NCBI GenBank assembly: GCA_965249225.1
Contig: CBDFLT010000009.1
Coordinates: 682,001 to 746,000 of the forward strand
Origin: CBDFLT01 sp965249225
Lineage (GTDB): Bacteria; Chloroflexota; Dehalococcoidia; Lucifugimonadales; G963668185
Direction of reading: 5' to 3'
DNA length: 64,000 bases
The notes under the pieces were generated by a model, which saw only the letters and a list, made by a program, of their open reading frames with translations, made no database searches and had not been told where the DNA came from. Within the stretch, counting starts at the first letter, position 1, and every line of letters begins with the position of its first letter. Positions 35,694 to 43,367 of the stretch are shown in pieces. The translations under genes and the position numbers were made by a program.

Positions 35694-37028
35694 GTGGTTA
35701 GAGTGTTATCATGCGCTCGCAACCCCCTGAGGAATCGGCACTTGAGCCTTACGAGTCTGAAGACCGCCGCTACCGATCTAGACCGCAGGATGGCCGCGCT
35801 CCTTGAAGTGACCGACCCGTTGCCGGGCTTGAGTGACGGGCTCGCCGATGTGGTGGGTAGGGCGATGGGCGGCGCCGTGCCGTCTCCCGTGGACGCCCAC
35901 CGTCTGGCTGGCTGCTCACCTGATGAGTTGCCCTATCTTTGCAAGGCGGCGTCGGCGGCAAGAGAAGCGGGGAAAGGCCGTGTGGTCGGCTTCTCCCCCA
36001 AGGTCTTCATCCCCCTCACCAGGCTGTGCCGTGACTTCTGCGGGTACTGCACCTTCCGCCAGGACCCGGCGTCCGCTGACCGCCTGTACATGACCCCTGA
36101 AGAGGTCCTGGACGTGGCCCGAGCGGGCGAAAGTCTGGGCTGCACAGAGGCGTTGCTGACCCTCGGCGAGAGGCCTGAGCAGCGCTACCCGGAGGCCAGG
36201 GAGTGGCTGCGAGGCCACGGTTACAGGACGACCCTCGAGTATCTGCACGATGTCTCGGCGTTGATACTGGAGGAGACGTCACTGCTTCCTCACGGCAACC
36301 CCGGCACCATGGGGGGGCGTGAGATGGGGCGGCTGAAGCAGGTGAACGCTTCAATGGGCATCATGCTGGAGAACGTTAGCGAGCGCCTCCGCCAGCCGGG
36401 AGGGCCGCACGAGCTCGCCCCCAGCAAGTGGCCTGCGGCCCGGCTGAAGACGCTGCGTAACGCCGGCCGGCTGAAGGTGCCCTTTACCACAGGCGTACTC
36501 ATCGGCATCGGCGAGACCAAGGAAGAGCTGGTTGAGTCGCTGCTGGCCATAAGAGACATTCACCTGCGATATGGGCACATCCAGGAAGTGATCGTGCAGA
36601 ACTTCCGGGCTAAGCCTGGAACCCCCATGGGCGGTCATCCTGAGCCCACATGGGACTACCTGCTGTGGGCGGTGGCCACCGCACGAATCATCCTGGGCCC
36701 AGAGGCCAATATCCAGGTGCCGCCAAACCTGAGCGCCGAAGACTACCCCATCTATTTGCTGGCGGGAATCAACGACTGGGGCGGGATATCACCGCTGACC
36801 ATCGACTATGTAAACCCAGAGGCGCCGTGGCCTCAGATCCCGGAGCTGCGAAGGCGAACGGAGGAACTGGGCTTCGAGCTCAGGCCGCGCCTGCCCGTAT
36901 ATCCGGAGTATGTGACCGATAAGCGAGACTACCTGCCAGAGGGGCTTGTGGACCATGTCACATCCCTGGCGGACGAGCGTGGCTACGCGAAAGGGGGTAT
37001 CGAGCGTTATGTCGGAAGCCTCTCCTGA
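35694..37028 (+). CDS. cofG: FO synthase subunit 1 (radical SAM)
   Basis: CofG half of 7,8-didemethyl-8-hydroxy-5-deazariboflavin synthase, which makes the F420 chromophore with CofH. The radical-SAM cluster motif is LCRDFCGYCTF (C-x3-C-x2-C) near residue 115. TTLEYLHDVSALILEETSLLPHGN, NASMGIMLENVSERL and VIVQNFRAKPGTPMGG are characteristic of CofG. The frame opens with GTG at 35694, giving 444 aa; ATG at 35790 would give a shorter, family-like N terminus and cannot be excluded. Its 3' end overlaps cofH by 20 bp. The presence of cofG/H implies F420-dependent redox enzymes. Confidence 0.92.
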   Translation: MVRVLSCARNPLRNRHLSLTSLKTAATDLDRRMAALLEVTDPLPGLSDGLADVVGRAMGGAVPSPVDAHRLAGCSPDELPYLCKAASAAREAGKGRVVGFSPKVFIPLTRLCRDFCGYCTFRQDPASADRLYMTPEEVLDVARAGESLGCTEALLTLGERPEQRYPEAREWLRGHGYRTTLEYLHDVSALILEETSLLPHGNPGTMGGREMGRLKQVNASMGIMLENVSERLRQPGGPHELAPSKWPAARLKTLRNAGRLKVPFTTGVLIGIGETKEELVESLLAIRDIHLRYGHIQEVIVQNFRAKPGTPMGGHPEPTWDYLLWAVATARIILGPEANIQVPPNLSAEDYPIYLLAGINDWGGISPLTIDYVNPEAPWPQIPELRRRTEELGFELRPRLPVYPEYVTDKRDYLPEGLVDHVTSLADERGYAKGGIERYVGSLS

Positions 37029-38307
37029 TGCAAACGGCGCGACACCCCTCGAGCGTCTGATCGGCGCCGTCGATCCGGCGGTGGGCCGCGTCCTGGACCG
37101 GGCGTTAGACGGACGCGACATCTCGTCGGAGGAGGCCGTGGTCCTGTTCGGCGCGTCAGGGATGGAGCTGAGCGCTCTGGTGATGGCCGCGGACGAGCTC
37201 AGAAGGCGCGCTGTAGGTGACGTCGTCACCTACGTGGTCAACAGGAATATCAACTTCACTAACGTCTGCATCAAGCGGTGCGGGTTCTGCGCATTCAGCC
37301 GCGACCACCGAGAGGAGGAGGGCTACCTCCTGCCGATTGTGGAGATCGTTAGACGGGTCAAAGAGGCGTGGGACCTGGGAGCGACGGAGGTGTGCATCCA
37401 GGCCGGGCTTCCTCCGCAGATGGAGGGCGACCTGTATATAAAAATCTGCGAGGCCGTGAAGGAAGAGGTTCCCGAAATCCACATACACGGCTTCTCGCCT
37501 GAGGAGGTGCTGTACGGCGCCGTTCGGTCGCGTTGCAGCGTCAGGGAGTATCTAGAGGGGCTCAAGGCCGCCGGTGTGGGGAGCCTGCCGGGGACGGCGG
37601 CCGAGATCCTGGACCAGGAGATCAGGGACCGCATCTCGCCGGGCCGGATCACCGTTGAACAGTGGGTGGAGGTGATCACCACCGCTCACCAGCTTGGCAT
37701 CCCGACCACCTCAACCGTCATGTACGGCCACGTCGAGACCAGCGAGCACATCGCGCAGCACATCGCCCTCATACGCGACATTCAGAAAGGCACCGGTGGA
37801 ATTACCGAGTTTGTGCCGCTGAGCTTCGTCCACACCGAGGCGCCCATGTATAGCACCGGTGTCGCAGACGGCGTCCGGCCCGGCCCAACGGGAGTCGAGA
37901 TCATCAAAGTCCATGCCATATCCAGGCTGATGCTCAACAACTGGATCCCCAACCTCCAGGTGTCCTGGCCGAAGGAGGGCGCTCGATTCGCTCAGGTGCT
38001 CCTGGGGGCCGGGGTAAACGACATGGGCGGAACGCTGATCAACGAGAGCATCTCGACCTCGGCGGGGGCTCAGCATGGACAGCTCCTCAGGCCAAGGGAG
38101 ATCCGCGGCCTCATACGCGACGCCGGTAGGGTCCCGGCCGAGAGGTCCACCACCTACGAGATAAGGCGGGTGTTCGACGAGGACGATGGTGCATCGGGCC
38201 CCCTGGACCTGGTGGAAGGCGACGCCGAGGAGCGCTTCGGCTCTTACCAACGCCTCATCAAGATGGATACCCACCGCTTCCAGCACCCCAAGCATGCCGC
38301 GCCGTGA
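37009..38307 (+). CDS. cofH: FO synthase subunit 2 (radical SAM)
   Basis: CofH condenses a tyrosine-derived fragment with 5-amino-6-ribitylamino-uracil. The Fe-S motif is NVCIKRCGFCAF, followed by TEVCIQAGLPPQMEGDLY, EIHIHGFSPEEVLYGA and GAGVNDMGGTLINESIS, all typical. ATG 37009 (MSEASPDANG) has AAAGGGGG about 11 nt upstream and overlaps the cofG end, so the pair is coupled. 432 aa; a longer frame exists but would extend further into cofG. Confidence 0.93.
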   Translation: MSEASPDANGATPLERLIGAVDPAVGRVLDRALDGRDISSEEAVVLFGASGMELSALVMAADELRRRAVGDVVTYVVNRNINFTNVCIKRCGFCAFSRDHREEEGYLLPIVEIVRRVKEAWDLGATEVCIQAGLPPQMEGDLYIKICEAVKEEVPEIHIHGFSPEEVLYGAVRSRCSVREYLEGLKAAGVGSLPGTAAEILDQEIRDRISPGRITVEQWVEVITTAHQLGIPTTSTVMYGHVETSEHIAQHIALIRDIQKGTGGITEFVPLSFVHTEAPMYSTGVADGVRPGPTGVEIIKVHAISRLMLNNWIPNLQVSWPKEGARFAQVLLGAGVNDMGGTLINESISTSAGAQHGQLLRPREIRGLIRDAGRVPAERSTTYEIRRVFDEDDGASGPLDLVEGDAEERFGSYQRLIKMDTHRFQHPKHAAP

Positions 38308-38340
38308 ACTCTTTGGATAGGCTGTAGGAGCGCGATTCTG

Positions 38341-39345
38341 ATGCGGGCGGGAAAGCTGCCGCTTGAGTTCCTGTCCACGCTGCTGGAGCGGGTCGACATA
38401 AAAGACCCACGAGTTGTCCTGGGCCCCAGGCCGGGCGAAGATGCCGCCCTCATCGATTTTGGTGATGGATACCTGGTGGCCAAGACCGATCCCATAACCT
38501 TCGCCACCGACCTGATCGGCTGGTACGTGGTGCAGATCAACGCCAACGATCTCGCGGTCATGGGGGCGACCCCGAAGTGGCTTATGGTCACCCTGTTGCT
38601 CCCCGAGGGCACCGAGCGCCGTACGGTCGAGGGGATATTCGACCAGCTGTTGGAAGCCTGCGATGCGCTGAACATCACCCTGGTGGGCGGCCATACCGAG
38701 GTGACCTATGGCCTCCCACGCCCCGTCGCCGTCGGGGCCATGTTGGGCGAGGTTGCCAAGGACAGGGTGGTCCTCACCTCAGGCGCGCGGCCAGGCGATA
38801 GCATCGTGCTCACCAAGGGGATCGCCATCGAGGGCACGGCGGTGCTGGCGCGGGAGGCGGCCGGTGCTCTGGAGGCAGCCGGAGTCGAGTCCCGGATGGT
38901 CGAGCACGCCAAGGGGTTCATCTTCTCACCGGGAATTTCCGTCGCCAGGGACGCGGCCATAGTATGCGGCACCGCGAAGGTCCACTCAATGCATGACCCC
39001 ACCGAGGGCGGCCTGGCCACGGGGCTCCTAGAGCTCGCTGCAGGAGCGGGAGTGGGCCTGACTGTGGAAGCAGCAATGATCTCTACGCTGCCCGAGTGCG
39101 AAGCGTTCTGTCGAGCGCTGGGCTTGGACCCTATGGGACTGATCGCTTCAGGGGCACTGCTGGCCACTGTTGACCCGAAAGACGCCGATGGGCTGGTGCG
39201 TGCCCTTACCAAGGAGGGTATCCCTGCGTGGGAGATCGGTCAGGTCACGCAGGCCGATGAAGGGGTCAGGTTAAGGACCGGCGGTGGGATAATACCGATG
39301 CCAGTGTTCGAGAGGGACGAGCTGGCGAGGTACTTTGGGGAGTAA
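38341..39345 (+). CDS. AIR synthase-related (HypE/SelD/ThiL-like) protein
   Basis: 334-aa PurM-fold ATP-binding protein. The N-terminal half has GEDAALIDFGDGYLVAKTDPITF, NANDLAVMGATPKWLMVTLL and ITLVGGHTEVTYGLPRPVAVG. The C-terminal half has HDPTEGGLATGLLELA. HypE's C-terminal cysteine motif and SelD's catalytic Cys/Sec are absent, so it is neither of these. It begins 33 bp after cofH and probably belongs to the same operon, which suggests a phosphorylation step tied to F420 or deazaflavin metabolism. That link is inference from position only. Confidence 0.78.
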   Translation: MRAGKLPLEFLSTLLERVDIKDPRVVLGPRPGEDAALIDFGDGYLVAKTDPITFATDLIGWYVVQINANDLAVMGATPKWLMVTLLLPEGTERRTVEGIFDQLLEACDALNITLVGGHTEVTYGLPRPVAVGAMLGEVAKDRVVLTSGARPGDSIVLTKGIAIEGTAVLAREAAGALEAAGVESRMVEHAKGFIFSPGISVARDAAIVCGTAKVHSMHDPTEGGLATGLLELAAGAGVGLTVEAAMISTLPECEAFCRALGLDPMGLIASGALLATVDPKDADGLVRALTKEGIPAWEIGQVTQADEGVRLRTGGGIIPMPVFERDELARYFGE

Positions 39346-39554
39346 TATCGGGTGCGAGGTTATGTGCCAGAACAGCGGAAATCACGTCGTGGACAGACCT
39401 TGGAGCATGACCAGAAGGATGAATCGAGCATCATACTTTTTGCTGACCGACAATCGGCCGTCTCGCCGGTGACTAGTGTCAAGGCCTCCACTATTATGAA
39501 TAACGAATCGGACAGACCGGGTACAGGGGCCAGGTGCAAAGAAGGAGAGGGAAC

Positions 39555-40031
39555 ATGAGCGCATTAGATAATGCGGGTGGTCCGAGTGAAAGCGCGGCAA
39601 TGAGCCGGAATCATGCCGATGTCGTAGCCCCTCCCCCACTGGTCTACATGCCACTACTGGCCGCGGGAATCCTTCTGCACTTTATGTGGGAACCACTGAA
39701 GTTCTTCCCGGATTGATGGATCGGACACGCTGTCGGTTGGCCGGTACTCGCCGCAAGTGGGCTGCTCGTTCTTTGAGCGGTTCGGACGATGGCTCGCGGC
39801 GGAGAGGACATGAAGTTTCATAAGCCTACCAACACAATTATTTCCACCGGACCTTTCGCATTCAGCCGTAATCCAATGTACCTTTCACTCACCCTGCTCA
39901 CCGTGGGCATCGCACTTGTAGTCAATACGGTCTGGCCAGTCGTCTTTCTGCCCGCGGGGTTAATCTTCGTGCACTACGGCGTAATTCGCCGCGAAGAGCA
40001 GTACCAGGCCAGAGTCCGTCGCTGGATTTAG
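39555..40031 (+). pseudogene. Broken isoprenylcysteine/PEMT-type membrane methyltransferase
   Basis: One continuous frame with two in-frame TGA codons (39714-39716 and 39774-39776). The text between and after them (GHAVGWPVLAASGLLVL*AVRTMARGG ... TGPFAFSRNPMYLSLTLLTVG) is plainly an ICMT/phospholipid-methyltransferase-like membrane protein. Both TGAs fall where the family has tryptophan or a similar residue. At the C terminus REEQYQARVRRWI lacks the usual dozen-residue FGEEY segment between REE-x-Y and ARVRRWI. Two nonsense codons plus an internal deletion indicate decay. The N-terminal ATG 39555 has AAGGAGAGGG upstream. Confidence 0.75.
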
Positions 40032-40165
40032 GCTGACCGGAATAAGCGGCGGCGATCATCGTGGATTCGATGTTTTGGTGAACCAAGCGAAGGGTCTCTC
40101 CCTGATCGTTTTAAGAAGTGTTGTGCGGCTGGTGAAATCCCTGGACTGGGGTGCGGTCGGTCTGC

Positions 40166-40171
40166 TACACT
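40166..40171 (+). promoter_or_regulatory. Extended -10 candidate upstream of the PIG-L gene
   Basis: TGC-TACACT. No clear -35. The 40032-40304 gap contains nothing else recognisable. Confidence 0.3.
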
Positions 40172-40304
40172 TTCGACACAGTCCTCGAGAACAGACAGAT
40201 GCCCTGGGCATGCATAGCCTCCTTGATTTAACTCTGGGAGGCTCATATTTGTCCGGCCTAGTGGACTGCGCCCCAAATCCGAATGCGCAGGTGAAAGCAA
40301 TACC

Positions 40305-41024
40305 ATGGGGACGAGCGAGGGGTATAAGCGCGGAATGGCGGTGGTGGCCCACGCCGACGACGCGGAGTTCGGCTGCTCAGGCACCGTGGCCAAGCTGTCA
40401 AAGGAGGGGTGGGAGTTCGTGTACGTCTTGTGCACCGACGGCAGCAGGGGCTCAGGCGACCGCGAGGTCGACCCGCAGGAGCTCGTGCGCATACGTAAGC
40501 AGGAGCAACTTAGTGCCGCCAAGGTGCTTGGAATTAAAGACGTAGCTTTCCTCGACCACCCGGACGGCGTACTCCAACCGACCCTTGAGCTGCGCCGCGA
40601 CATTGCCCGAGAGATACGGCGATATCGGCCCGATGTCGTCATCTGTCCCTATCCCATGCGCAATCTGGACGGTTTCTGGGCCGTAGGACATCCGGACCAT
40701 TTGGCCGCCGGCGAGGCGACGCTGTCGGCCGTTTTCCCCTCTGCACGGGACCATTTGGCCTTTCCTGAGTTGCTGGAGGAGGGTCTCGAGCCGCACAATG
40801 TCGCCGAGGTGTGGGTGATGAGTCACCCTGAGCCCGACCTGTGGATCGACATCACCGACCACATAGACACGTCGCTCAAGGCACTGATGCAGCACAAGTC
40901 CCAGATGGGGGACTGGAGCGAGGAGGACGCTCAGAAGGAAATACGTGAGTGGCACAGAAACGCCGCCGTGGGCAAGGGGATGATGTACGCTGATTCGTAC
41001 AAGCGCCTGAAGTACGAGCGGTAG
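40305..41024 (+). CDS. PIG-L family (LmbE-like) deacetylase
   Basis: 239-aa zinc-dependent N-acetylglucosaminyl-type deacetylase. The metal/catalytic motif is AHADDAEFGCSGTVAKL near residue 15, followed by YVLCTDGSRGSGD and the second zinc-ligand region VGHPDHLAAGEATL. VICPYP lies just before it. Relatives act on GlcNAc-inositol (mycothiol), GlcNAc-malate (bacillithiol) or chitobiose; the substrate here is unknown. Starts at ATG 40305, monocistronic, and followed by dispersed repeat copy 5. Confidence 0.88.
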   Translation: MGTSEGYKRGMAVVAHADDAEFGCSGTVAKLSKEGWEFVYVLCTDGSRGSGDREVDPQELVRIRKQEQLSAAKVLGIKDVAFLDHPDGVLQPTLELRRDIAREIRRYRPDVVICPYPMRNLDGFWAVGHPDHLAAGEATLSAVFPSARDHLAFPELLEEGLEPHNVAEVWVMSHPEPDLWIDITDHIDTSLKALMQHKSQMGDWSEEDAQKEIREWHRNAAVGKGMMYADSYKRLKYER

Positions 41025-41074
41025 CCGGGGACGTTTCCTCGGACAACGTCTTTTGCCGAGCACCCCACCCCAAG

Positions 41075-41101
41075 GGAGTTATCCCCAGCCACCCGCCCTG
41101 G
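41075..41101 (+). repeat. Dispersed intergenic repeat, copy 5
   Basis: GGAGTTATCCCCAGCCACCC core, CACCCCACCCCAA lead-in, and a downstream part related to that of copy 2. It separates the PIG-L gene from the prophage remnant. Confidence 0.6.
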
Positions 41102-41168
41102 CCTGCCTCCTAGTACGCCCCAACAGATAGTGGGCCCTTCAAATCCCAGGGGCTTCTGAAAGGAGCCT

Positions 41169-41381
41169 CTAGTCCTCTCCGCCGTTGGACTTGTAGAGCG
41201 CCTTGCTCAGCTCCGACGCCATCTCAGGGTCCTCGCGCTCCAGCTGTCGGATGGTCGCCCTCGCCACCAGTTGGACGGTCTTGTCGAACCGGTTCAGGAT
41301 TCGCTCAAGGCGGAACATGAACCATACGAGAAGTATCCCAGGCAGGCCCGCGTTTAGAAAAGGTGTCACGTCGATCTCCAT
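41169..41381 (-). CDS. Small membrane protein of prophage remnant (holin-like position)
   Basis: 70 aa: one hydrophobic segment (LNAGLPGILLVWFMFRL) then an amphipathic acidic helix. It starts 1 nt after the preceding stop, so it is translationally coupled. Last gene of the remnant's transcription direction, where holin or lysis accessory proteins often sit. No direct family recognition. Confidence 0.5.
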   Translation of the reverse strand: MEIDVTPFLNAGLPGILLVWFMFRLERILNRFDKTVQLVARATIRQLEREDPEMASELSKALYKSNGGED

Positions 41382-41382
41382 C

Positions 41383-41946
41383 CTAAACCCCCTGAAGCAG
41401 GAGCTCCCTGGTCAGCAGCGTCCAACCCTCGCTGACCGTGAGCCTGTGCCCCTCGATAAAGAAGTCATGATTGATCCCCATGTCGCTGTAGCTGACCGTG
41501 ACCCTGTCTGAGAAAGTGCGCTGTAGGATCAGTGTCATGTTGGCCTTGGAGGCGTTGCGCACTGCGATATTCAGCACGGTCTTAGGGTCTTTTTTCCTAG
41601 CAAGTCGGCTATCGGCCGTGGCCTGGGCGATGCCCACCTCTCTGGTCCAGCGGGCCTCGATGGCTTTGATGCGCTGCCCGTAGGTGTTCTTGCTGGTGGT
41701 GTCCTCAGCCAGCACGTGCACCGGGTCGTCGAACGTGATGCCATTGAGGGTGCGCAGCTTGAGCAGCGTCAGGTAGCCCGCCGTGGCCCCGAACTTCACC
41801 CGTATGAGAGTTCCCTTTCCGTTGTAGTCCGCTGTGTTGGGGTGGGTGACCGTTAGCTCGCTTGAGATGTCGGTGCCGCTGCCGTCCTGGGCGGTGTTGG
41901 CGTCGTAGTCGGTGTTCTCCACCGGTGTAAGCTGTCCGCCCACCAC
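41383..41946 (-). CDS. Fragment of a phage-type structural protein
   Basis: 187-aa frame (GTG start) that is open upstream to the TAA ending the terminase fragment, in the same reading frame (EFLSESEDYD precedes the start). Beta-rich sequence: GTLIRVKFGATAGYLTLLKLRTLNG, then VTVSYSDMGINHDFFIEGHRL. The start is not that of a natural domain, so this looks like the C-terminal part of a longer virion protein left after a deletion joined it to the terminase N terminus. The exact protein is not recognised. Confidence 0.5.
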   Translation of the reverse strand: MVGGQLTPVENTDYDANTAQDGSGTDISSELTVTHPNTADYNGKGTLIRVKFGATAGYLTLLKLRTLNGITFDDPVHVLAEDTTSKNTYGQRIKAIEARWTREVGIAQATADSRLARKKDPKTVLNIAVRNASKANMTLILQRTFSDRVTVSYSDMGINHDFFIEGHRLTVSEGWTLLTRELLLQGV

Positions 41947-41976
41947 GTCGTAGTCCTCGCTCTCTGATAGGAATTC

Positions 41977-42387
41977 TTACGGCGAGTTGCTGGTGAAGCC
42001 CAGGGCGAAGCTCTGCTCGTCCAGCTCGTAGCGCGATGTGCGAAACATTCGCCCAGGAAACCTGTCGGGTGCCCGGTTGTAAGCGTACCTGATCTCGTTC
42101 CATACGATGTCGTCCACCTGGCGGGACGTCGGGCCGGTGACGATGGCCTTCGCGGGCGAACGTGTGTGCATCCACCAAAGGACTGCCCTCGCCGCGGCCC
42201 AGTCCTTGCCCGACCCGTTGCACCCGACCACTGAGACCCTGCGGGACCGGGGAACGGCCCGCAAAATCTCTACCTGCTTCTCATACGGGTTCTCCCCCAG
42301 CACCTCTCGGACGAAGGCCACCGGGTCTGACTTGTTGTCTTGTGGACTCTCTTGATCTGCCTCGGACCCTCCTTCCTCCGTTTTCAA
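41977..42387 (-). pseudogene. Terminase large subunit, N-terminal remnant
   Basis: 136 aa. Walker A VVGCNGSGKDWAAARAVLWW near residue 50 and the following AKAIVTGPTSRQVDDIVWNEI are those of the ATPase domain of phage large terminases, which normally exceed 400 aa. It stops after ALGFTSNSP, where complete proteins go on to the Walker B strand. The stop codon TAA is followed in frame by unrelated coding sequence (41383-41946), indicating a large internal deletion. Evidence of a defective prophage. Confidence 0.7.
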
Positions 42388-42455
42388 CCTGCGCGGCCGC
42401 TTTCCAGTGTGCCGTTGAGCGCTGTTTCGTTTTTGTTTGCCAGGAATTCCCAGGT

Positions 42456-42638
42456 TTAATCCTTTTGTCCAACTCGTTCGTCATCCCATGGGGCCGGAGG
42501 AAGCGGCTTCGAGATTTGCCTACCTTGCGGCGTGGTCAGCTTAAACTCGGGCACGGCGTATCCACTACCATCTGGCTTGGCCCTCGGCCGGTCCGTGTCC
42601 CATATAAAAAGGGACGAACCACGCTGGGTCCGTCCCAT
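42456..42638 (-). CDS. Short ORF in prophage remnant
   Basis: 60 aa (…IWDTDRPRAKPDGSGYAVPEF…PPAPWDDE). The ATG lies 8-9 nt after a near-perfect -10 box, so a leaderless message could begin there. However, the first codons coincide with a terminator-like hairpin, so it may be a leader ORF or not translated at all. Unrecognised. Confidence 0.35.
   Translation of the reverse strand: MGRTQRGSSLFIWDTDRPRAKPDGSGYAVPEFKLTTPQGRQISKPLPPAPWDDERVGQKD
42605..42636 (-). terminator. Intrinsic terminator (minus strand) in prophage remnant
   Basis: On the minus strand GGGACG…CGTCCC with an inner ACC/GGT pairing, directly followed by TTTTT. It begins only a few nt downstream of the promoter at 42647-42675. 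Confidence 0.65.
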
Positions 42639-42646
42639 ACCCGAAC

Positions 42647-42675
42647 ATTTTAGAACATTTGTGCGGTAGTGTCAA
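42647..42675 (-). promoter_or_regulatory. Near-consensus promoter with repeated GTTC half-sites
   Basis: Minus strand: TTGACA (42675-42670), a 17-bp spacer, TAAAAT (42652-42647). AAATGTTC-TA-AAATGTTC direct repeats overlap the -10 box, suggesting a repressor site. Confidence 0.65.
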
Positions 42676-42689
42676 GGGGATAACAACCT

Positions 42690-43070
42690 TTACCCCAGCG
42701 GCGCACGCTGTCGCTTCTGGAGACTTCTCGTCGCGGGGCTAAAGATGTGGCCGCACCGGCTGCACCGAAAGCACGTGTTGTTCTCATCCCGCAGCTTGTC
42801 CAGGCGGACCATCTCGGTGGATTCGCACCGGGGGCATGAGGTCCTCATCTCGCTCTGACCGGTGCTCGTGGGCCGTGCCGGTCGTCGGGCCGTGGCGGCC
42901 TGCTTGACCCCAGGGAGGTCGTGCTCGCTCTGCTCAGGCTCGGCCCCCACGATAACGGGACCCGGGAACCGCACTGCCGGCCTGTTTCCACACTGAATGC
43001 AGCACACATCGTCGCTGTCGGTCGTGTCAACATCTCCACCGCACCTTGGACATGCCTTGAAGAGGATCAC
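42690..43070 (-). CDS. Double zinc-ribbon protein of prophage remnant
   Basis: 126 aa from GTG 43070, whose codon overlaps the preceding stop (GTGA). There are two zinc ribbons: FKACPRCGGDV ... CCIQCGNRP at the N terminus and TSCPRCESTEMVRL ... FRCSRCGHIF at the C terminus, joined by a flexible Pro/Ala/Arg linker. The start FKACPRC matches the 65-aa protein at 15295. The C-terminal ribbon resembles those of TFIIS/transposase-associated or phage transcription factors. A nucleic-acid-binding role is likely; the details are unknown. The frame is open to 43181, but GTG 43070 is preferred. Confidence 0.6.
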   Translation of the reverse strand: MILFKACPRCGGDVDTTDSDDVCCIQCGNRPAVRFPGPVIVGAEPEQSEHDLPGVKQAATARRPARPTSTGQSEMRTSCPRCESTEMVRLDKLRDENNTCFRCSRCGHIFSPATRSLQKRQRAPLG

Positions 43071-43240
43071 GCGTGAGAATCCTTGACGCGCCTGAGGAGG
43101 GAGAATGACACCGCGTCGAGTCCCAGCGCTATCATCAGCCGCTTCAGATCGCCGGGTATCGCCGGGTTGTCTCGTTTCCAAAACTCTATCGCCCGGACCT
43201 TGCCGTGTGATGGTGCCTCTCCCGTGGAGAATAGAACAAT
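43067..43240 (-). CDS. Short ORF under LexA-like control
   Basis: 57 codons to a TGA at 43069-43067 that overlaps the next GTG. The translation (GKVRAIEFWKRDNPAIPGDL, then KRLMIALGLDAVSFSLLRRV) has a protein-like, amphipathic composition and no internal stop. No ATG/GTG/TTG is present at the 5' end. An ATT at 43240 lies just at the predicted transcription start, so a leaderless ATT start or loss of the original start is possible. Not recognised. Confidence 0.4.
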   Translation of the reverse strand: MVLFSTGEAPSHGKVRAIEFWKRDNPAIPGDLKRLMIALGLDAVSFSLLRRVKDSHA

Positions 43241-43277
43241 AGTTCTACATTATGGGGCCAAGGTCCCGCCTTGTCAA
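43232..43277 (-). promoter_or_regulatory. Promoter with LexA-like palindromic operator
   Basis: Minus strand: TTGACA (43277-43272), a 17-bp spacer, CATAAT (43254-43249), then the perfect palindrome TAGAAC-AATA-GTTCTA (43232-43247 on the plus strand) over the start site. GAAC-N4-GTTC is the core of Gram-positive-type LexA boxes. Confidence 0.6.
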
Positions 43278-43367
43278 GATGCAATTACGCTCGGGGGAAA
43301 AGATGGTAGGCGGGCTACGGATGGGGATTTGGCCGAATGGAGGGGAACCGTCCAGGCACCGCAGGCG

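Noticed and set aside
42600..42640. T-box riboswitch at the prophage-remnant hairpin
   Set aside because: GGGACG…CGTCCC resembles T-box terminators, but the GGTGGNACCGCG T-box sequence and specifier stem are absent.
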